Positions 35,773 to 47,800 of a stretch of DNA of 64,000 nt are shown here, one piece after another. The position numbers and the translations under genes were made by a program. The stretch's first letter is position 1. Every line of letters begins with the position of its first letter. The notes under the pieces were generated by a model. The model saw only the letters and a list, made by a program, of their open reading frames with translations. It had not been told where the DNA came from and did no database searches. Origin of the DNA: Rostratula benghalensis (lineage: Eukaryota; Chordata; Aves; Charadriiformes; Rostratulidae); the NCBI GenBank assembly GCA_013399305.1, contig VXAI01000088.1, positions 1,011,175-1,075,174 of the forward strand. Reading direction: 5' to 3'.

Positions 35773-37059
35773 GCACTAGATCATACAACTTGAAAGTGAT
35801 GAGCATTTAAATCAGTGCAAGATGTAAGAGGCTGGTTAACTTTAAGTACATAGGTCATTTAGCTGACCTTACCCAATGAGCACTAGAACATATCAGCTCC
35901 TATGAATTGGAGTGGCTCAGAAGACAGGCACATTTTGTAATTTTTTTAGCCAAAATGTTGCAAAGATACCATTTTGACAAAAAATTGTCCTTCTTTAATT
36001 GGAAAGAAACTGTTGACCCCTCAGTCTTTTGGGAGACTAAAGTGTGAAATATCTTCTGCCTGACTCACAGCCCATTTTACCTTTTAAAGCATCATTTTTG
36101 TGCTTTGTCTGTATCTCTTCCTCTCTGCTTTTGATTATATTGTCATGTTCTGGTATTGGATTTGAGAATAAACTTTTTTACAACAGGCCATGTCTGTGAA
36201 TTATTAACCTGCCCCAAAGTTATGCATGGAAACAAAGGGGCCTACTTTGTGGAGGTATTTTCTCTGTATGCTTGAGCTTTAAAAAATGTCTTGATTGAGC
36301 AGATCTGTGTGGTATCGTTGAGAAAGTCAAAGTCAGCAGCCAGAAGAGGCAAGAGAAGGATGCTGAGGGGATGTGATAGGAAGAGCTACTCTGGCCATTT
36401 AGTGGAAAATTTCTGAGATCCAAGGTAAACATCCCTTCTCAGCAGTGTGCTGGGTCATTCCTGATGAGAGTATCTGGAAATAGTTTATAAGGTAAAAACT
36501 AGCCTTATATCCTCCACATACGGAGGATGTGTTGTTACGTTAACCTATATGTATGTTCCTGGAGCTGTGGCTAGGCACTAACTGGGAATAACGAAAATGC
36601 CCATTTGAGTATGGCATTTTTGAATATGGCTTTATTATGATGACAAGTATAAATCAAGTTGTAGTGGAATTTTCCCACTAACAACAGCTGTGAAATCAAA
36701 TCAACAAGTACTTGTCATTACATTTCAGAGGCAATAGTTAATTCCCCATACTTATTCTTGACTACTCAGCTTTTCAAGTGTCTTATACAAAAGAATTTTT
36801 TATAACGCAATATGGAACAAAGTAAATTAAATTATTACTAACATAGTTCTGTTTTCATCTTGTGCAGAAGAGATTATTTTGCAATTATTTGGAAAAATAA
36901 AGATTTGATTCAGATTTGCAATGGTTCACCCCGTAACAAGGATTGTATCTTTCTCATGGTGAGATAAATTTTTGACCTGATCTTCAAAGTCTGCTTCAGC
37001 TCATTTGGATAAGCCCAGTTTGGGGTTGTATGCAGTTCTTCAAGCTGAAATAATTCCAT
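35773..37059. other. Unassigned non-coding sequence
   Basis: About 1.3 kb of AT-leaning unique sequence with no recognised gene or transposon. Confidence 0.6.
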
Positions 37060-37420
37060 GCTTTCACCAGGTGTGTTTCTGATTAAACCCCAGTTTTATT
37101 GTTAGTGTGTATTTCCTGTTTTCCACCTATCTTAATTCCCACACGTCACGTAAGGACTCCTCTAATATGATGGATTTACGGAGAGACCTGTTAACAGAGC
37201 AATAACCTCAGCTTCCCTCACAACTACTGCCTGTCAGCACACACACCAAAGTGGTGCAAGATGATTCAGGTTCAGTGACGTCTCCTGCTCCCCATTTTTC
37301 ATGCAGCCAGGTTTTTGCACAGGCACAGCTGAGGTCCAGCCGCCTGCTGTGCATAAATTGAGCCAGGAGCAGATGTCTGCTCTTTGCTATACGTCACCAG
37401 AGGCGGCTGGGTGGACAGGT
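37060..37420. promoter_or_regulatory. Possible regulatory element with three CRE-type hexamers
   Basis: Three copies of the CREB/ATF half-site core (ACGTCA or its complement TGACGT) occur at 37143-37148, 37276-37281 and 37391-37396. The first sits in CACGTCACGTAAGG. The segment is repeat-free and keeps additional CpGs (CCGCC, GGCGGC) in a CpG-poor region. No coding frame of interest is present. A cluster of CpG-containing hexamers within 254 bp is unusual in avian DNA, but binding and conservation are not shown. Confidence 0.3.
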
Positions 37421-38394
37421 ATCTGAGGGTGATATCTGCAGGACAAATGAGTTTGGGCAGAGCTTTCCTCTTTCAGCAAGAATTCCCAGCTAGGGAAATA
37501 CAGCCCTGCAAAAATCACAAGCGAGCATTGGTCTCGAATAGTAATACTGAGGATAATAAAAGTCAATCATCAGTTGTCAGAAGTCTGTGATTTCTGTACT
37601 GGTGTCAGCAGGAAGGAACCTTTATTTATTATTTAATTCGTTTGGCTTTTCTAATGCGTAAATCAAGTGAATTCAAGTGCGAGTCCTCTAAGCCAGTCTT
37701 TCCTCAAGAATCCACTTGAGGAGAGAGTGGATAAGAATTTGAGAATGGACAAAAGAATGTCAATTGCAAATCCAAGAGATGTGGAAAGAAATAGAAAGAG
37801 ACAAGGAGAAAACCAGTCAAACTCTGTGGTAAGGATCACAGTCTTGTTTTGTAGGAATTCTTGTATCATCCCCTTCCTCCTACCATGTATTGAGCATATG
37901 ATTGTGCCAGGCTTTGGGATACCCACCTTTTGACAAAATATAGAAATTCCTGTTTACATGTTTGACTACTTTGAATGAGATTCTTTGGTGGTAAGTGGGA
38001 TAAGTAATGGATTTCCATGCAGCACTCTCACCTGCCATCAGTTTGCCCCAGAATAGCTAGCTACCTGCTTCTAATACCCAGATGGTACAACAGGAGAAGA
38101 GGCTCCTAGAAAAAAAAAAGGTCGACTCCTGAAATTATGTGTATGAGCTCCCGCAGCCCATCTCTTTTCAGACCCAGCAAGAGTCATGCATCTCGAAAGC
38201 AAACATCAACCTGCTTGGAGATCAAACGCAACAGAAGCTGGGTTGTTAAAAGCCAATAATGTTTGTGTAACTTCACTTTTTCTCACCTTGGTTTTGACTT
38301 GGATAAATAGACAAGTAAAGTATCTGCCTGGTGTCTGATGTTGCCTCAGACAGAACAAGCAGAATTATTCATGTCATGGAGAAATTGTCTGAGC
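37421..38394. other. Unassigned non-coding sequence
   Basis: No gene recognised. Frames open on both strands at about 37663-37933 mirror each other and contain no recognisable domain. Confidence 0.6.
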
Positions 38395-40212
38395 AGGCAG
38401 AAATCAGGTTAGGAAAGTTAGAACCCAGACAGAATTAAATCTGGGCAGGGATGTCAAGGGCTACAGGAAAAGCTTCTACAGGTACAACAGTGATGAAAGG
38501 AAGATTGGGGAAAATGTCAGACCTCTCAGGAAGGAAACAGGAGACCTTATTACCTAGGATATGAAGAAATATGATGTATTCAAGGACTTTTCTCCCTCTG
38601 TCTTCACTGGCAAGTGCTATAGACACACTGCCCAAGTCTCAGAAGGCAAAGGCAAGGACTGGGAGAATGAAGAACCACCCATTGTACAAGCAGATGGGGT
38701 CTGAGACCACCTAAGGAACATGAAGGTGGACAAATCCGTGGGACCCGAGGACATACATCTGCCATCTTGCGGGAACTGGAGATGAAGTTGCTAAGCTTCC
38801 ATCACATTTAAGTCATGGCAGTGGAGTGACATTCTTGCTGATTGGAAAAGGGCAAACATAATACCCATTTGCAAAAAGGAAGACCTGAGGAACTACAAGT
38901 GTTGCCTCTGGTGCTAAGCAAGGTCGTGGGAGCAGGTCCTCCTGGAATTTCTGCTAATGCAGATAGGAAATAAGGAGGTGATCAGTGACAGCCAGCATGT
39001 CTTTAACAAGGACAAATTGTGGCTGACACATTTGGTGGCCTTCTATGATGGGTTTAAAGCAATGGTGGATAATGAATGAGCAATTGACATTATCTACCTG
39101 GAATTGTGCAAAGCATTTGACACTGCCTTGTATGACATCCTTGTTTCTAAATTGGAGAGATGTGGATTTGATGGATGGACAACTGAGTGGAAAAGCCATT
39201 GAATGATCACACTGAAAGAGTGGTGATCAGCAGCTCAATGTCTAAGTGCAGACCAGCGATGAGTGGTATTTCTCGGGGGTCAGTGCTGGGACTGGTGCTG
39301 TTTAACATCTCTGACAGTGACAAGGACAGTGAGATTGAATGCACTCTCATTAAGTTTGCTGGCAACACTAAGCTCTGTGGAGTGATCAACATGCTAAAAG
39401 GAAGGAATAGCACCCAGAGGGACCCTGATAGGTTTGAGAGGTGGCCCCATGAGAATCTCACAAAGCTTAAGAGGGACAAGTGCAACATCCTGCATGTGGG
39501 TCAGGACAATTCCAAATGCAAATACAGGCTGGGCAGAGCAGGTATTCATCACAGCCCTGAGAAGCACTTGAGGGAGTTGGGCGGTGAGAAGCTCAACATG
39601 AGTTAACAATGAGCTTGCAGCCCAGAAAGCGAACCACATCCTGGGCTACACCAAAAGAAGTGTGGCCAGCAAATCAAGGGAGGTGATTCTACCCCTCTAC
39701 TCTGCTGTCATGAAGCCCCACCTGCAGTACTATGTCTAGATCTGGGGTGCTCATCATAAGAGGATATGGATCTGTTGGAGCGAGTCCAGATCAGAGGGCT
39801 GGAGAACCTCTGCTATGAGGAGAGGCTGAGATAATTGGGGTTATTCAGCATGGAGAAAAGAAGCCTCTGTGGAAAACTTAGAGCAGCCTTTCAGTAGCTA
39901 AAGGGGGACTAGAGGAGAGATGGGGAGGGTCTCTTGATCAGGAAGTGTAGTGACAGAGTGAGGGCTGACGGTTTTAAACTGAAAGAGGGTAGATTTAGAT
40001 TAGGTATTAGTAAAAAATTCTTTACTGTGAGGGTGGTGAGACAATGGCCCAGGTTGCTCAGATTAGTTGTGGATGCCCCATCCCTGGAGGCGTTCAAGGC
40101 CAGGCTGGATGGGGCTTTGAGCAATCTGGTCTGTTGGAAGGTGTTCTGCAGGGGGGTTGGAACTCAATGATCTTTATGGTCCCTTCCAACTCAAACCATT
40201 CCTTGTTTCAGT
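38395..40212 (+). mobile_element. CR1 LINE, longest copy in the window (about 1.8 kb)
   Basis: A plus-strand CR1 copy that retains much of ORF2. The clear start is around AGCAGGCAGAAATCAGGTTA and ACAGAATTAAATCTGGGCAG. It runs through the pre-RT and RT regions to the 3' UTR, with the milestones CCCATCCCTGGAGGCGTTCA and GGTCCCTTCCAACTCAAACC near the end. The copy is old: stop codons, small deletions and frameshifts are spread over its length. The 5' limit is approximate because divergence is high there. Confidence 0.95.
38800..39606 (+). pseudogene. CR1 ORF2 reverse transcriptase remnant
   Basis: Decayed reverse transcriptase within the CR1 copy at 38395-40212. Segments in order include LADWKRANIIPICKKEDLRN-like residues near 38840-38900, [24 protein letters not shown] residues near 39100-39160, and a 139-codon open frame from 39187 to 39606. 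In that frame GNTKLCG stands where the catalytic ADDTKLG box is expected. Both catalytic aspartates are therefore lost. Premature stops separate the segments, so no functional enzyme is encoded. Confidence 0.88.
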
Positions 40213-41989
40213 GATTATAATTTGTAATAACACATTGCACTGGAAGAGAGGTACTATTTGAAAAGATTTCTTCCTTGTCACTGCATTTCCCTCTTTAATC
40301 TTGTGTTATTAATAATTAGATCAGTGCTGGAGGAAAGCTGCCATAGATGCAAGTATGACCAGTTAAGAGGATGGTCTTGCCATGGGACAGGAGTTTTAAT
40401 TTTTTTTATAAGCCTTTCCTGCTCAGACTCCATCACAGCTGTGGATTTCAGGAACTGCCTTTGCCAAAATCTCTTGTTTCTGATCCTCTGTGCTATGGCT
40501 ACATGGAGCAACTCAGACTAACCTGGGATAACTGGATGTGGTGCAGATTAACTTATCTCTGAGTGGCTAAAAGGCCTGAACCAGACAGAGAAGGATTTGA
40601 TCCCCACATTACTCTAGAGATAGCCTGACCTCATTCATCTACAAAAGAAACAAAAGTGAACAAACAACTTGATAATGCCTCACAGTGTGAAGACTGCTTC
40701 TAGATGAATGACTTTCTTGTCTGCAAATCTAAATACAGGGCTGCTTCTCTGACATGTGATAAGAATAGAGAATCTGTTTCCTCAAAAGGGAATTTTCATT
40801 TGATGTCTGATATGTGCACACAATTTTTAAAAATGTTCTCCCTTGCATCTTTATTTAACCATTAATTAGAATTAAATCCAAAGGTAAAATTTATGTTCAA
40901 CACATTCAGTTTGATTTTCTACCCTATTCTACCAGCAAACTTAATATTTTTATGTGAATGTGTTTACTACTATTATTATTATATCGAAAGTATTTATGTG
41001 AATGTTTAATGTGAGCATGGAATAGTCTGTGGCATCTCAGTTTATTTGCTAGGTTGATTCATTTGCAGCTCATAATTTGTTGATGGTGCTCAGTAATTAT
41101 CAGTAGCTCACCTGCTATTCTTTTATACTGTGTGCCCATATACTCCCCAGACCAGAGCTCATAGGTGGAAGCTGGTTGTACAAGCTTTTCCGTAACAGCT
41201 CTTTGTAAACCCATGCTAAACACATATTCACAGAGGTGTTTATGCAAACTTTTGAACGGAGGTGCTCTGCTCGTTAAGTACTGCATCACAGCATTGCTGT
41301 ATGAGGAATTTTATTGCCAGAAAGTTCCTGGTTGTCTGTCTGGAAAAGGGCATTAGCACACACTGCATTCTCCACCATGTCTTGCCCTGAGGACAGTAAA
41401 ACAGTCACCTACAGGAGGACTCCATTTTCCTTCTTTGAGAGGAGCAGTTTACAACCAATAGTGTTAATAAAACTTCTTATTGAATATTTTATTGTTATTT
41501 TTTACCTTCTACTGGCTGGTGAAGGGGTTATGCCCCTTTTCTGGTGGGTGTCAGGCCATCTGAGGCTACTGAACTCATGCAAGACCTTGAAGCAGGAGGC
41601 TTTGCAAAGGAGATAACAGTGGCTCCTGACCTCTGAATGTGGTCTGCTGCCTTGGAGATTGGTTTTTCTGTGATGGAGAAGTGGGTGAACAGTGGCTCAC
41701 TGTTCAGAGTGGGATAGCTGATGGGGATATTTGAGTAAGGACCCCTTGGAGAGTTCCTGTTGGATTGGATGTTCACTTTTGTTCATCATAACACTTTTCT
41801 CTGTGTGCCTTTCCACTTTTCTTTTTATTTTGTGTGATAATATTTTAAACAAACACATTTGACACTTAAATTAATTGCACACCTGATGATCCAGTTTTTA
41901 TCATACTGACATGAATGTCTCTGCTGCTAATGAAGCTGGGGCTGGTTTAGGACATATTAGGCACACTGACCAACCTGCCCTCCACCAGA
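40213..41989. other. Unassigned non-coding sequence
   Basis: About 1.8 kb without a recognised gene or transposon. It contains a short ATT/TTA-rich run near 40965-40985. Frames of up to 100 codons have no recognisable domain. Confidence 0.6.
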
Positions 41990-42500
41990 GAGCTCAGTAG
42001 CTCTTCTTGCATCACTGAACTTTTCTTTAAACCTTACCAGCTAATTAGAATGCATTAAAAATGACAGTGCCTGTTGATTGTAAGGGCTGAAAACCAGAGA
42101 TTATAGTGTCATACAACACCACGCAATATGTGAGTCAGTCGGCCCCCTTTGAACGCTCTTCACATCTGGCTGGCTGTGAATGGACCCACTGTCAAAGGGG
42201 CTGCTGCTGTAGTACCTGGTTCCTTATGTACTAATTACAAGCTCCGAATGCAGGAGTTAGGAGAGTCTGGGGACTTGTGGCTGGAGTTCACACGGGTTGG
42301 TGGAACAAAGGACGCCCTGTTCCTCATTACGCTCCTACACTTAATTAGGAAGTGAGTTTGTTGATCACTGGCTGTGTTAAGAATCACTCATTTATAGCAG
42401 AGCACTTTGTGATTTTTGTGAAAGTTTATTTAAATGACATCTTACACTTTGGCCATAAGGGACATGTCTTTATTTTATCTGAGTTTAAATATGGCTCTTG
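41990..42500. promoter_or_regulatory. Possible homeodomain-rich conserved element
   Basis: Three TAATTA cores lie within about 310 bp: in CTAATTAG (42041-42048), TACTAATTAC (42232-42237) and TTAATTAG (42341-42348). Between them the DNA is repeat-free and keeps CpGs (GTCGGCCCCC, GAACGCTC, TTACGCTCC). There is no convincing coding frame. This composition is common in vertebrate developmental enhancers. The inference is from appearance only. Confidence 0.3.
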
Positions 42501-42589
42501 TAGTCTCCCGGTCTGACGGAAAGGGAAACAGGGGTGTTTTGTTCCATGGGGCAGGCAAGGAGGAGGGGCTGGGGAGCCAGGGGAAGCGT

Positions 42590-42905
42590 TTCATTGCAGG
42601 GCTCAGTTGATTGTTTTGGGATTGGCACATTGCTGCGTGAGCGCCGGTAAAACATTTCGGGATTTGTGCCTTGAATTTAGAGGCGAGAGGGCTGCCGGTG
42701 ATGGCGGTGCCACTCTCCTGCCTTCTCCTGAGGAGTTCAAGGTCAAAACATTTTATTGGCCTGACAGCTTGTCACACTGAGCCTGGACGTGGAGCTCTGC
42801 CAGGTCTGCGAGCTGGGGTAATGCTTTCCCCTGCTCCTACCACTGGCTGTCTTGTCCGGAGGTCGATGAGACAGAGGTGGAGGCTGCATGGGGTCCATTG
42901 AAATT
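42590..42905. promoter_or_regulatory. Possible conserved, CpG-retaining element
   Basis: About eleven CpGs by hand count within some 300 bp, including TGCGTGAGCGCCGGTAAAAC, ATTTCGGG, GAGGCGAGAGG and GTCCGGAGGTCGATG. After 27670-28110 it is the second most CpG-rich place in the window. No recognised repeat, and the overlapping frames lack domains. It may be part of the same regulatory block as 41990-42500. Confidence 0.25.
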
Positions 42906-44741
42906 CAGAGATGTTTCATCCTTTGAGAACTGAATGCTGCAGCAGTCCTTTCAATGCAGCTTGTGTTGGGAGTCAATTGCTTCCCCTTCTCTGTCACAAG
43001 GATGCCATTAATATCCAGTGCCACTGTAGGAGCTAGCAATTCTTCACTGCTAGAGCTAGGGGAGATGAATGATGGACTGTTTTCCTCGCCCAGAAACAGA
43101 GTTCCTGGGCTCTGACACACAGTGGCAAGGGAATCCCAAAAAAGCAGAATGGAGAAAAGCTTTAAGAGAGAAGCCAAGAGTAAGATATAATGGAAAAAAC
43201 AGAGGCCCATCTGATTTTTCTATAGTAGTTCTAACTGGAATTAATCAGACATTTATGGAAGGAAATTTACTGTGATCTTTGCTCAGATCCCATGCATCAT
43301 TATTACTTAATTATAGACATTTACTCAGGCACTGCTTACTATCCATTCTGATTCCTCAAGCATAAAATGCCTCTAATCTCAAAGCTATTATGTAAATTAT
43401 CCTAGATGCATGTGTGCAGAAAAAACAGCAAGTAGTGATGCAGGGGAGGTGTTGGGTGTTTCTTAGAGGTCTTTTTGTAAGGCAGCTTAGGTTTGGTGTC
43501 CGTGAAGTCAGTTCACTAGGCTGAACAGACATTTTAGGGACTGTAGAAGTGAAAAAATCCCATATTAGTAAAAGGAAAAGAGTCTTTATTTTTCATTAAT
43601 TTAACTAAATTAAATTAATTCTCTTTGGTGTTTTTTAAGTTGCCTCCGACTTTTCCACTCACTTGATGACAGTCTGTTTTAACACCTCTTTTCAGGTGTG
43701 TACGTTGCTTCCTACCCCACACAAAAGAGTAAAAATCAGCCAATAACAGCTACAGATTGGGTAAGTAGTAGTCCATCCTGAGCTTCTGCTCATATAATAT
43801 TTTCCAGATGAGAGACTGAAAGTTTGCCTTGCTTAGAGGAAAACATTCATACAAGCCATAAGGAGTGCCTGGCCCCTACCCAGAAATGTGAGTGGATTCC
43901 TTGTTGTTACTGTTGTTGTTTTCAAACAGTGTCTAATTGTGTATTGAGGACAGCGGAGGAAAAAGATGAGATTAAAAACCAAACCAATCATGTCAGTATG
44001 GATGGTTTGCATAAAGGTTATTTTCAGGAATAAAACACTATCATGCTCATGTGAAGCTAGGTAGGTAATATGGTGTTTCAGTTTGTTCAGATGCATGAAG
44101 CATTTGCAGATTATCACAAGGAGCTATGCATAGCTAACAATCCAACAGGAAAAAAGAGTAAGTATATGATTTTGTTGCAAAAGTCTCATTTCCAAAAAAA
44201 TTAAATCCAGTCTGGAGTCTCTAAACATTTACACATGCATTTGACTTCATTAAATGGCAAACAGCTGTAACTTCCTTTACAGTTATCCACTGTTCTTCCT
44301 CTTGAAAGAGCTCTTTTGATCTCTAGAATGCATGGAGTTTAGGTCTTTCTGTGGTCTGGTGCTGACCAGTAAGAAGAGGAAATTCTCCCCTTTGATTAAA
44401 ACAGTGCTAGTGAAGGGCCTGATACTCCAAACACAAACTTATATGTGAGCTTCCTTTAACAGCATGTCCCATTGATTCTATAAGGAACAGGCTCCAGTAG
44501 TAAGTGAACATAAAACATATAAAGCAATTGAAAAAAAAAGAAGAGCAAAAAATATCATGGAGGGGTGGGAGGCTAAATATTTTCCCTCCTTGTACAATTT
44601 TAACTGGTCTTTAGATGTGTAGATACAGAGAAGGGCTTTTCTATGATGAATGTTGAATCAAATTGCTACAGTGTGCCATGTGCCAAAAATTCCTGAGCTG
44701 GTACTCACCCTGATGACATTCCTTACCCTCAGGGAATTTTG
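42906..44741. other. Unassigned non-coding sequence
   Basis: No gene recognised. The stretch at about 44413-44530 contains GGGCCTGATACTCC and TGTCCCATTGATTCTATAAG. It has some of the look of an old palindromic repeat but cannot be assigned. Confidence 0.55.
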
Positions 44742-44878
44742 AATCATAGAATCATAGAAACACAAAGTTGGAAAGGACCTACAAGATCATGTAGTGCAAC
44801 CATCCTTCTATCACCAATACTACCCACTAAGCTACTAAATCATATATTGAAGCACCTCGTCCAGAGGCTAACGTTGGC
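44742..44878 (-). mobile_element. CR1 LINE, 3' tail fragment
   Basis: On the plus strand it begins with ATCATAGAATCATAGAAACA. It continues with AAAGTTGGAAAGGACCTACA, AGATCATGTAGTGCAACCAT and CTATCACCAATACTACCCAC. This is the complement of the last 130 bp or so of a CR1 element. It is 5'-truncated before any coding sequence. Confidence 0.94.
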
Positions 44879-47800
44879 CTGCATCAGCATGAATCCCTCC
44901 ATTTTGTTACTTGTCTGCAGAAATAGATATGGGGTCAACTACCATTCAAAGCAAGATCCATCAAACCTCCATATCACTCTCTGTAATGTTTTCTTAACTG
45001 AGCTGTCATCTGAGTCATGAGATAACTGTGACTGAGTAAGATCCTCTTGACTTGAGCCTTCAGTCCAGCATGAATGCCATTGAGAAGACCAGCTACTATC
45101 ACTGTTGACTTCTACTGACTCTCTGAACCAAGTGAATGACATGTCATTCTTACTACTTCTAGTTCTGAGCTGATGGATTCAAGACATATCCATTTAAAGC
45201 GTGTGTCTACATACAAAGCATTAAAGGTGCTCTTACATTGAATTATTGACAGTAATGCCAGGAAAACCATGCCTGGAACCACAATTTTTATCACATACAC
45301 ATTGTGTTTCTTTTTTTTTTTCCTTTTTCTTTTTTTTTTTTTTTTTTTTCTATGCAGTGTAAAAGTATCTCTTTCAAATAATACTTTATCAAATGGAAGA
45401 CTACCACTCAGCTCTTCCTATGATATAGTTTAGCTCTTCTGTGTGATTTGACCCATCATGTCTCTAAGTTTTTGTTAGACACAAGGATAACACAAAAATA
45501 GGTCAAAATGGGAAATAGGGATTAAGGCACTTACCTTTTAAAAGGGATCTTGAAGCAACCCTCTGGGAGTGCCCTGAAAGCCAGTTGCTGTTCAGGAATT
45601 AGTCTCCCTGCCTCAGTGAAAACAACTTCCATGTATTCATTTACAAAGCAAAATCCAGCATCTAAAGTGCTAGTTTTCCACCAGATCTTTGTTCTTCAGG
45701 TATTGCCTAGCTACCAAAGACAGTACAATTCTAATGTGACAGTTCTCTACATAATTTTTGATCTGTTGTCCTACGATTCTAATTTCTGAGGAAAAATCTC
45801 TGTCTGTCATGTAGGAGGAAACAGGACCTTTAATTTCTCTCACCTGCCCTTTAACACTAAGCAATGTTTGGGCCCACCCCATTGTTTCTGTTTTGCTTTT
45901 CCAGTTACGGATTTGGCAAAAAGCTCTGTGAAAAGATTGTGGGTAAAATCCACAATGTCACAGCAGCAGAGCTTCTATTGCATGAGGGCCTTGACTGCTC
46001 TCTTTGAGATATTTTTGGGTGATGGCTTTACACGCTTATCTTGTACATGTGCTTCAGTCAACCCTTCCTGACATATTTACTATGCTGTGAGTGGAAGTTG
46101 TCTCTGTGGAGTAAATCTCAGCATCACCCAAGGAATACAGTGTCTTTTCTACAAGACAGTGATCTAGTGTTGCATTTCCTCACATTTCCAAACTGTTGTG
46201 GAATATGAACTGAGGATGACTTCTAATGGATGGCTGCTCCTCACGATGCTGGGAGTTAAGCCTTCAATGAAATGTAGCCTTACCAGAGAAGCTTTGCCTT
46301 TCCATCTGTTCCTTGGATTTAGATTTCTGGTGTTTCATTGTGTTCATATTATCATGCAGCACTACGTCTGGCATAGGCATTAAAATGTCTGGGTGTGCAG
46401 GTTCCATAATCCAACTTCTGGCTTCATCTTTCATGGGCTGTAATACTTGGTTTGCCGTATTTTTATTGTTACCAGTGTAATTGTATTTTGAGGTCTCTTA
46501 CTCCAGCTCTGGCTTGTTAAATAAATAGAACATATCCTTGTGTCTCATGCCTCTGCGTCTGGAAGGGATTTAAACCTCTTCTTTTGTCTGCATGTTTTGG
46601 CTGACTTAAGATTGTCTCTTGAAAGACCCTGCAAGGTTCAGGGTATGTGTGTATTATACAGAGTTTGCTTTCATTAAGTTGTGAGTTATTACAGCTTTGT
46701 TTGTGCTTGGGGTGTTGAGCATCACAGAGGCCGGTTCCTTTTAAACGCTAAGGAGTACAAATAGCCCAGGAATATGTGCCTTGATTGATCTAGCTGCTGC
46801 TGCAGCTCACATGTGGTGTAAATCTACATTGTTGTGTTTCCTAAACAGTGGGTTTCATAGACTGTATCATCCCATGGTGGCACCTGGTAAAAGGTCAAGA
46901 AGTGGTAAAGAGAGCTCAAACACTGCAAAATAATAAAGAATATTTTTATCAGTCTTTACCCGCTGTCATTATGCAGCTATGGTCCATCCTGCTTTTTTTC
47001 CACTGCTCACCCAGAAATCACCTGAAGAAGTGTTTTATTTATGTGAATATATTGGAAGAATTAATTCTTCTCATAAATGCTGTTATTCAATGTACACAAG
47101 GTAATTTTTCAGTGAAACTTGCTTCTGGAAGATGCCCTGCAACTTCTCTAACTTGTTCCTCCAGCCTCAGACAGAGGAAGCTGAAACATGAACTTTCTTC
47201 ATAAAGTCTGGGTGGGAAAACAGATAATCCACCTCTTATCTAAACAATATTTAAAACTCTTTCCAACAATAATCTCATGTTAATATCCTTGTAAGATGAA
47301 GCTTAAACAACATCCTTACCCCATTGATGTTAGGGCTTGGTCAATATACCTTTTACTGCTTTTCCCATTGCCTTGCCTACATATTCCTTGCCTGGATATA
47401 CCTATTTTTCCTACAAGCAAGGGGATTTTCTATGGTGGGTATTTACACTGTTAAAGCCATTTTACTTTGTTTTCTGTCACCTTCTCCATGCAGTATTTTT
47501 TTCTCCCAGGCTTTTACAGACTCACCTGACAGGCTGACATGCTCCTCAGAGCACCACGCTCAGAAATGGACACTATGCTTCCTCTGAACCCATATCAGGG
47601 CAGAGTGGCTTTGGGGGATTACTTCATATGTGCCATCCTTGGCAGTCCTTTTGGACATCCCCTGAGGGTGTCCGTCTCCCAGCAGTGAGGCTCCATTGAC
47701 TAATGTTCAGCTGTGATCCAGGACAAGCCCCAGCTCCTGTCTACACAACTGGTCTCCAGCTGGTCACTTGCTATCTTCTATTTACACAGTCCATTGTTTT

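Noticed and set aside
36425..36435. GTAAACATCCC resembling the miR-30 mature sequence start
   Set aside because: No matching hairpin arm is present on either side, and the leading base differs.
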